Shown here: one piece after another, positions 6,619 through 10,741 of the stretch
How the letters are laid out: the number at the start of each line of letters is the position of its first letter
Numbering within the stretch: position 1 is the first letter of the stretch
From: Pseudomonadota bacterium
GTDB lineage: Bacteria > Myxococcota > Myxococcia > Myxococcales > Myxococcaceae
Direction: 5' to 3'
Assembly: GCA_023424585.1 (NCBI GenBank)
Contig: JAFADT010000041.1
Location: 1-14,118, forward strand
DNA length: 14,118 bases
Notes under the pieces: model-generated
Databases searched by the model: none
Seen by the model: only the letters and a program-made list of their open reading frames with translations
Told to the model about the DNA's origin: nothing
Program-made: the position numbers and the translations under genes

Positions 6619-6693
6619 TGCCGAAGGCGGGATTCGAACCCGCAACCTCCGCGTTCTGAGCGCGGCGCCTCTACCAAGTTGGGCTACCCCGGC
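6619..6693 (-). tRNA. tRNA with anticodon CAG (nominally Leu), short variable arm
   Basis: A 75-base cloverleaf folds on the minus strand. The acceptor is GCCGGGG/CTTCGGC with two G-U pairs. The D-arm is GCCC/AGGC with one C-A mismatch and a 10-base loop. The anticodon arm is CCGCG/CGCGG with loop CTCAGAA, the variable loop AGGTT, and the T-arm GCGGG-TTCGAAT-CCCGC. The discriminator is A73; CCA is not encoded. Anticodon CAG reads the Leu codon CUG. However, bacterial tRNA-Leu is class II with a long variable arm, and this one has only 5 bases, so its charging identity is uncertain. It lies 25 bases downstream of tRNA-Pro and upstream of the terminator, so the two are probably co-transcribed. 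Confidence 0.88.
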
Positions 6694-6718
6694 GGAATGT
6701 CTGTGTTTTGATTTGAAG

Positions 6719-6794
6719 TCGGGATGACTGGATTCGAACCAGCGACCTTGCGCGCCCGAGGCGCACGCTCTCAACCAGGCTGAGCTACATCCCG
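6719..6794 (-). tRNA. tRNA-Pro (anticodon CGG)
   Basis: A canonical 76-base cloverleaf on the minus strand. The acceptor is CGGGATG/CATCCCG, starting with C1 as is characteristic of bacterial tRNA-Pro. The D-arm is GCTC/GAGC with an 11-base loop, the anticodon arm TGCGC/GCGCA with loop CTCGGGC (anticodon CGG, reading CCG), the variable loop AGGTC and the T-arm GCTGG-TTCGAAT-CCAGT. The discriminator is A73, with no encoded CCA. All stems pair apart from a G-U in the T-stem. No clear promoter is visible in the bases directly upstream (6795-6829). Confidence 0.97.
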
Positions 6795-6829
6795 AGGTGT
6801 TTCGACCTTCGAGGGAGGACCCGGACGCG

Positions 6830-6867
6830 ACAGGGGCCGGGTCCCCCCTCGGGAACCCGGCCCCTGT
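6830..6867 (-). terminator. 17-bp hairpin between small gene and tRNAs
   Basis: In minus-strand RNA, two 17-base arms (6867 to 6851 and 6846 to 6830) pair along their whole length with a GAGG tetraloop. One pair is G-U on this strand and would be A-C on the other, so the structure is meant for minus-strand RNA. It lies 38 bases after the stop of the small gene and 35 bases before tRNA-Pro. There is no T-tract, so it may be a terminator without U-run, a processing site or a 3' stabiliser. Confidence 0.65.
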
Positions 6868-6905
6868 CCACGCCATCCCGGTCTGCCGGGCGGCGGATTC
6901 GAGGG

Positions 6906-7016
6906 TCAGGTGCCGAGCGGACTGCCACGGAAGGATGCGATGGCCAGCTCCAGGGTCTCTGGAGAAGCCACCTTCGTGGCGGGTCGCTGCGGATCCAGCG
7001 CATTGGGGTTCAGCAT
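6906..7016 (-). CDS. Small 36-residue protein of unknown function
   Basis: The sequence is MLNPNALDPQRPATKVAS followed by PETLELAIASFRGSPLGT. The start ATG at 7016 has a perfect AGGAGG (7024-7029) 7 bases upstream. A second ATG at 7022 is only one base from that site and is not preferred. The N-terminal half is Pro/Asn-rich and probably disordered, the middle (PETLELAIASF) can form a short amphipathic helix, and the tail is RGSPLGT. There is no signal peptide, membrane segment or Cys. A stable hairpin follows the stop. The size, leader-like helix and short Gly/Ser/Thr tail would suit a peptide precursor, but no modifying enzyme is adjacent, so this is only a possibility. It is divergent from the LOG-like gene. 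Real translation is likely because of the ideal RBS, but no family is recognised. Confidence 0.6.
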   Translation of the reverse strand: MLNPNALDPQRPATKVASPETLELAIASFRGSPLGT

Positions 7017-7029
7017 GGGCATCCCTCCT

Positions 7030-7162
7030 TTCTGGGGAAGAATGACGCGGTGAAGCTCCTTTCCTGACGGGCCCCGGCCACGACGTGGCTTGGAGCCAGG
7101 TGCTGAGGGACACCGTCCGCGGCCAGAGGACAAGCCGCGTGTAGTATCGCGGTGAGATACCC
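7030..7162. promoter_or_regulatory. Divergent intergenic control region
   Basis: This short gap separates the minus-strand small gene from the plus-strand LOG-like gene, so both promoters must lie here or overlap the gene starts. No clear -35/-10 pair can be assigned by eye. The RBS of the plus gene is GGTGAG, just before the ATG at 7163. Confidence 0.4.
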
Positions 7163-8314
7163 ATGACGGAACTCGAGACCCTGGCCGCATTCGAGCAGCA
7201 CCTTCGCGAAGGCCGCAGCCTCGCCAACGTCGTCCTCCAGGGGCTGGACCTGCGCGCGTGGAGCGATGCGCTGCTCGGCGCGGACCTCGCCGGTACTGTC
7301 TTCCTGGGCTGCCTCCTGGAGCCCGCGACCCTGCATCACGTCCTCGCGCGGGGCGCCATGGTGTTCCCGCCCTTCTCGGGGCTGCCCTATTGCCCGTATC
7401 GGGGCAGCCTCTACACGCCGGAGGAGCTGTACGCGGGCTTTGACCCGACCCGTCCGGAGACCTACGCGGACACGCTGGATGCGCGCGTCTACGCGCACTG
7501 GAACTCGCGCGGCGGGGCCCACCCGGCCTCCATCCTGGAGACCCTGGCCCAGCGGCTTCATGACCACGCCATCAGCGACGCGCTGGAGGAGGCGCTGCTG
7601 GAGCAGGGCAAGCCCCGCCGGGTGGTGGCCATCATGGGCGGCCATTCCATGCTGCGAGGCCAGGACGACTACCGCTCCGTGGCGGAGTTGGCCCGTGCAC
7701 TGGCGCGCCTGGGGTTCTTCCTGGTGAGCGGCGGCGGCCCGGGCGCCATGGAGGCCACGCACCTGGGCGCGTGGTTCGCGCCACGGGCGGATGAGGACCT
7801 GGACGCGGCACTCGCGGTCCTGGCCCAGGCTCCGTCCTACCAGGACGCGGACTGGCTCTCGCGTGCCTTCGAAGTGCGGGCCACCTGGCCGCTTCGCGAC
7901 GCGGCGGCGATGGGCGACAGCCTGGGCATCCCCACCTGGCTCTACGGCCACGAGCCGCCCAACCCCTTCGCCACGCGCATCGCGAAGTACTTCGCCAACA
8001 GCGTGCGCGAGGAGGGACTGCTCTCCATCGCCCGGGGCGGCGTCATCTATTCTCCCGGCAGCGCGGGCACCGTGCAGGAGGTCTTCCAGGACGCCTGCCA
8101 GAACCACTACAACACCGCGGGCGTCATCAGCCCCATGCTCTTCCTGGGACGCGAGTTCTGGACGAAGACCCGGCCCGTGTACCCGCTGCTGGAGCACCTG
8201 GCTCGCGGACAACAGTACGCGCGCCACCTGCTCCTCACGGACTCGAAGGAGGACATCGTCGAGGCGCTCGTGCGCTTCGACCAGGAGCGCGAGGCCCTGG
8301 CGCGCGCGGGCTGA
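7163..8314 (+). CDS. LOG-like Rossmann-fold nucleotide-binding protein
   Basis: This encodes 383 residues from an ATG preceded by GGTGAG. The core from about 150 carries the LOG/lysine-decarboxylase-like hallmarks: VVAIMGGHS at 154-162, VSGGGPGAMEAT at 188-199 and the PGGxGTxxE-type motif as SPGSAGTVQE at 297-306, with Ser for the third Gly. LOG proteins are phosphoribohydrolases that release free bases (cytokinins in plants) from nucleoside monophosphates. Many bacterial members have unknown substrates, and the Gly-to-Ser change and large size place this outside the classic approximately 190-residue type. Residues 20-50 (LANVVLQGLDL, then ADLAGTVFLGC) look like a few pentapeptide-type repeats before the core. 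It is cytoplasmic and appears monocistronic. It converges on the E1-like gene with a 10-base gap and no clear terminator. Confidence 0.82.
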   Translation: MTELETLAAFEQHLREGRSLANVVLQGLDLRAWSDALLGADLAGTVFLGCLLEPATLHHVLARGAMVFPPFSGLPYCPYRGSLYTPEELYAGFDPTRPETYADTLDARVYAHWNSRGGAHPASILETLAQRLHDHAISDALEEALLEQGKPRRVVAIMGGHSMLRGQDDYRSVAELARALARLGFFLVSGGGPGAMEATHLGAWFAPRADEDLDAALAVLAQAPSYQDADWLSRAFEVRATWPLRDAAAMGDSLGIPTWLYGHEPPNPFATRIAKYFANSVREEGLLSIARGGVIYSPGSAGTVQEVFQDACQNHYNTAGVISPMLFLGREFWTKTRPVYPLLEHLARGQQYARHLLLTDSKEDIVEALVRFDQEREALARAG

Positions 8315-8324
8315 CGGTGGGCGC

Positions 8325-8909
8325 TCAGCCCTGACCCACAACCGGGGTGACCGCGCTCAGGTTCACGAAGGCATCCCGCTTCACCCCGTGCTGGAGGAAG
8401 TCCTGCACCGCCCGCGCGAGCGTCGCGGCCAGCAGGCCCAGGAACGGCAGGTGCTCGCCGCCCTCGCAGGTGGTCTGGCCTTGGGTGTCCTCGGCGTCGG
8501 GCGTGAAGCGTTCATCCCAGCGCACCAGTCCGAACGCGCCGTCCGCGGCCACCGCGCCGTGCACCAGCGGCGTACCCGTCTTCCGGGCATGGTCGCTGAG
8601 CAGCTGGCGGCTGTCCTGGTTGTCGAAGGCGTCCACCAGCAGGTCGGCGCCCCTGCACAGCGCCTCCACGTTGTCGCGCGTGAGGCGCACGCCGAAGGAC
8701 TCCGCCTTCACGCCGTGCAGGTTGTGCAATTGGAGCTTCAGCGCCTCCGCCTTGTTCTTGCCGACGGACGGCTTCACGTAGGCCTGTGACAGCAGGTTCT
8801 TCGACTCCACCCGGTCGAAGTCGATGAACACCAGCGTCGCGTCCAGGTTGCGGCACAACAGCGACGCCGCGGACCCGATGGCCCCCACGCCACAGAAGAC
8901 GATGCGCAT
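8325..8909 (-). CDS. Minimal E1/ThiF-like adenylyltransferase
   Basis: This encodes 194 residues. The N-terminus is the ThiF/MoeB/E1 Rossmann core: GVGAIGS at 7-13 (nucleotide binding), FIDFDRVESKNLLSQ around 28-42 (the DxDxVxxxNLxRQ motif), GKNKAEALK at 50-58 (catalytic Lys) and LLVDAFDNQDSR around 90-101. A single Cys in TTCEGG (C148) stands where E1-like enzymes often carry the catalytic Cys. Missing compared with MoeB are the N-terminal Arg-bearing helix and the zinc CxxC pairs. The Arg of NLxRQ is Ser (S41). The family activates the C-terminus of a ubiquitin-like partner with ATP. The ATG at 8909 is preferred over a GTG at 8927: GAGG overlapping the upstream stop gives it an RBS and an 11-base gap. 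It is co-transcribed with the beta-grasp gene. The target pathway is unknown. Confidence 0.88.
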   Translation of the reverse strand: MRIVFCGVGAIGSAASLLCRNLDATLVFIDFDRVESKNLLSQAYVKPSVGKNKAEALKLQLHNLHGVKAESFGVRLTRDNVEALCRGADLLVDAFDNQDSRQLLSDHARKTGTPLVHGAVAADGAFGLVRWDERFTPDAEDTQGQTTCEGGEHLPFLGLLAATLARAVQDFLQHGVKRDAFVNLSAVTPVVGQG

Positions 8910-8920
8910 GTCGGCCGTCC

Positions 8921-9169
8921 TCAGCACGCCCCGAAGGGCACCTTCGGACGCAGGTAGATGCGCTCCTCGCCGTGCGCACCGCGGAAGCGGTCCACGACGT
9001 AGTGCTGGAAGGCCTCATCCCGCAGCTGGAAGCGGTGCAGGCCCGGCACGCCCCCCGAGCGCACCAGCTCCACCGCGATGCGGCGCACGTCCGCGTCGCT
9101 GATGTGCCGCTCCAGCTCCACCGGCACGTCCGCCGAGTGTCCGTCGTAGGTAATGTTGAGCGTCGCCAT
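8921..9169 (-). CDS. Predicted ubiquitin-like beta-grasp protein
   Basis: This encodes 82 residues from an ATG at 9169 with GGAGG 9 bases upstream. The predicted fold is an N-terminal beta hairpin (ATLNITYDGHSADVPVEL), a helix (SDADVRRIAVELVRSGG), then strands HRFQLRD, FQHYVVDRF and ERIYLRPKVPF. This strand-strand-helix-strand order and size fit the beta-grasp/ubiquitin fold. Its place immediately before an E1-like gene supports a ubiquitin-like or sulfur-carrier role. The C-terminus is Pro-Phe-Gly-Ala-Cys and not Gly-Gly. If it is activated, either the end is trimmed to the Gly, or the terminal Cys itself matters. It shows no sequence match that I recognise to ThiS, MoaD, YukD or BilA. No thiamine, molybdopterin or CBASS gene lies near. 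Fold and role are inferred from pattern and context. Confidence 0.7.
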   Translation of the reverse strand: MATLNITYDGHSADVPVELERHISDADVRRIAVELVRSGGVPGLHRFQLRDEAFQHYVVDRFRGAHGEERIYLRPKVPFGAC

Positions 9170-9535
9170 GGTCGCGTGCCTCCAGGGAAGAGAACCCCTG
9201 GCCCGGGACGGCGCCTCCTGGGGTGTCCTGACAACCCGGCCTGTCGGGCCGGCCGTACCGTGCCCGCGACCTCCGGGCCGGCGAGGGAAGGCGGTTGAGC
9301 AGGCGGACTCCCCTGCGCTCCTCCCTCGTCCACGGTGTCTGGCTGTGCGCGGAAGGGGAGCGCCGCGCAGGCACGCCGCGCGCTCCATGGGCCGCGAAGT
9401 CATTCCCATGCCTCCTGTACGCCCCCTTCACGGTCCGCCCGGTCTATGTCCGTCGCCTCGTGGACGTGGACGAGGGGCACGGTGGTCACGCTCCGGCCGG
9501 ACAATGCACAGTGTTGGGGGCACGGGAGGAGACGC
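9170..9535. other. Divergent intergenic region between beta-grasp and endonuclease V genes
   Basis: No gene with an RBS was found here. The region should hold the leftward promoter of the beta-grasp/E1 pair and the rightward promoter of the endonuclease V gene, but neither can be assigned with confidence. A TTGTCA at about 9229-9234 on the minus strand is a weak -35 candidate. Small hairpins lie at 9182-9201 (CCAGGG/CCCTGG) and 9236-9252 (CCGGCC/GGCCGG). The open frame continuing upstream of the beta-grasp gene is Arg/Pro-rich and not credible. Confidence 0.5.
9182..9201 (-). promoter_or_regulatory. Leader hairpin touching the beta-grasp RBS
   Basis: In the minus-strand leader, CCAGGG (9201-9196) can pair with CCCTGG (9187-9182). 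The latter's final bases run straight into the GGAGG Shine-Dalgarno, written CCCTGGAGG. The stem is only 6 bp with an 8-base loop. It could partly hide the RBS, but may be chance. Confidence 0.25.
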
Positions 9536-10252
9536 ATGGAGGCACCGCGAGCACCGCACACCTGGAACGTGACGCCCACGGAGGCCGTGGCGCTGCAGAA
9601 GCGCCTGCGCGAGCAGCTCATCCTCGAACCTCCGCCGGGCCTGCGCGTCACCCGGCTGGCGGGCGCCGACATCTCCACGGAGAAGGGCAACGACACGGGC
9701 TATGGCGGCATGGTGGTGCTCGACGCGCAGACGCTCCAGCCGGTGGCCCGCGCCGTGGCCACGGCGCCGCTGACGTTCCCCTATGTCCCCGGCCTGCTGT
9801 CCTTCCGCGAGCTGCCGGTGCTGGCCGCCGTCTGGGAGAAGCTCACCGTCCGCCCCGACGTGCTCGTCTTCGACGGCCAGGGCACCGCGCACCCTCGGCG
9901 CCTGGGCATCGCCTGCCACGGGGGGCTGCTGTTCGACATCCCTTCCATCGGGTGCGCCAAGTCGCTCCTGGTGGGCACGCCCGGGAAGCTCGCGGAGCGG
10001 CGGGGCGCCACGTCCCCCATCACCCACAAGGGCGAGGTGGTGGGCATGGCGGTCCGCACCCGCGCGGGCGTCAGCCCCGTATACGTCTCCCCTGGCCACC
10101 GCATGGACCTGGACACCGCAGTGGAGTGGGTGTTGAAGGCCAGCCCCCGCTACCGAGAGCCGGAGACGACGCGCCACGCGCACCGGCTGGTGAACGCCTT
10201 CCGCCGCGCGGGGGGAGAGGCCTCGGAGCTGGAGGAGGGGCGTCCCGGATGA
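9536..10252 (+). CDS. nfi: Endonuclease V (deoxyinosine 3'-endonuclease)
   Basis: This encodes 238 residues from an ATG at 9536 behind a perfect GGGAGGAG site. The family's signature blocks are all present: AGADIS with metal ligand D45, FPYVPGLLSFRELP at 81-94 (wedge loop PYVPG and E92), VFDGQGTAHPRRLGIACHGG at 111-130 (D113) and the PSIGCAKSLL block, then SPGHR with H188 as the fourth metal ligand. Endonuclease V cuts DNA one phosphodiester 3' to deoxyinosine in repair of deaminated adenine and can also act on inosine-containing RNA. It is cytoplasmic. The stop overlaps the start of the DUF2905 gene (ATGA), indicating a two-gene operon. Longer upstream starts give Arg-rich text that does not match the family. 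Confidence 0.96.
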   Translation: MEAPRAPHTWNVTPTEAVALQKRLREQLILEPPPGLRVTRLAGADISTEKGNDTGYGGMVVLDAQTLQPVARAVATAPLTFPYVPGLLSFRELPVLAAVWEKLTVRPDVLVFDGQGTAHPRRLGIACHGGLLFDIPSIGCAKSLLVGTPGKLAERRGATSPITHKGEVVGMAVRTRAGVSPVYVSPGHRMDLDTAVEWVLKASPRYREPETTRHAHRLVNAFRRAGGEASELEEGRPG

Positions 10253-10464
10253 AGCCCGTGGGGTTGATGCTGGTGGTGGCGGGCCTGGGGCTCGTCGTCG
10301 TGGGCCTGCTGGTGTGGGTCGGCGCCTTCTCCTGGTTCGGCCGGCTGCCCGGGGACCTCCGCGTGGAGAGCGGGAACACGCGCATCTACGCGCCGCTGGC
10401 GTCCATGTTCCTCCTCTCCGTGCTGCTCAGCCTGGGCGCCTGGGTGCTGCGCCGCTTCCTGTAG
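10249..10464 (+). CDS. DUF2905 family small membrane protein
   Basis: This encodes 71 residues with two membrane segments (about 4-26 and 47-67) joined by the diagnostic loop FGRLPGDLRVESGNTRIYAP, which is characteristic of DUF2905. The function of the family is unknown. The start ATG overlaps the endonuclease V stop by four bases, giving translational coupling. The upstream GGAGG inside the end of that gene (GAGCTGGAGGAGG) can serve as RBS. It is an inner-membrane protein and the frame is intact. Confidence 0.93.
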   Translation: MKPVGLMLVVAGLGLVVVGLLVWVGAFSWFGRLPGDLRVESGNTRIYAPLASMFLLSVLLSLGAWVLRRFL

Positions 10465-10741
10465 GTCTCCTCCCGAGGTCCAGGCAGGCGGATTTCCCCT
10501 CAAGGATGAGCACCCCGGGCGTCTGACCGGCGAGGACCCGACCGGGCAGGTGAGCCGCCCGCTGCCCGGCCGGTCAGGCGTGGGCCTGTCCCCGAGGACA
10601 GGCGGGAGGCGAGGGAGGGCCGGAGAGTGGATCCGCGCCGTTGGACCGCGCAGCATGCGGCCCGCCATCCCTGGCGTCAGCGGGGGGGAATAAAAAGGCG
10701 GCATCAGGAAGAAGGCGGCGGTCGGGCCGCCAGGAGTGCGC
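10465..10741. other. Intergenic region with two GC-rich hairpins
   Basis: This separates the endonuclease V operon from the GMC oxidoreductase gene. It holds a hairpin at 10542-10569 (CCGGGCAG/CTGCCCGG) and a perfect 8-bp stem with tetraloop at 10584-10603 (GCCTGTCC/GGACAGGC). Neither has a T-run. The AT-rich patch AATAAAAAGG near 10689-10698 is the only promoter-like spot before the next gene. No coding frame is supported. Confidence 0.5.
10584..10603. terminator. 8-bp tetraloop hairpin after the endonuclease V operon
   Basis: GCCTGTCC, loop CCGA, then GGACAGGC form a perfect stem about 120 bases after the DUF2905 stop. It lacks a U-tract, so it may be a weak terminator or an RNA-stabilising hairpin. 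Confidence 0.4.

Noticed and set aside
7010..8341. Open frame of 443 codons on the minus strand
   Set aside because: It is antisense to the LOG-like gene, without RBS or recognisable domains.
8921..9409. Longer 162-residue version of the beta-grasp protein
   Set aside because: The extra N-terminal 80 residues are Arg/Pro-rich, and a good RBS directly precedes the ATG at 9169.
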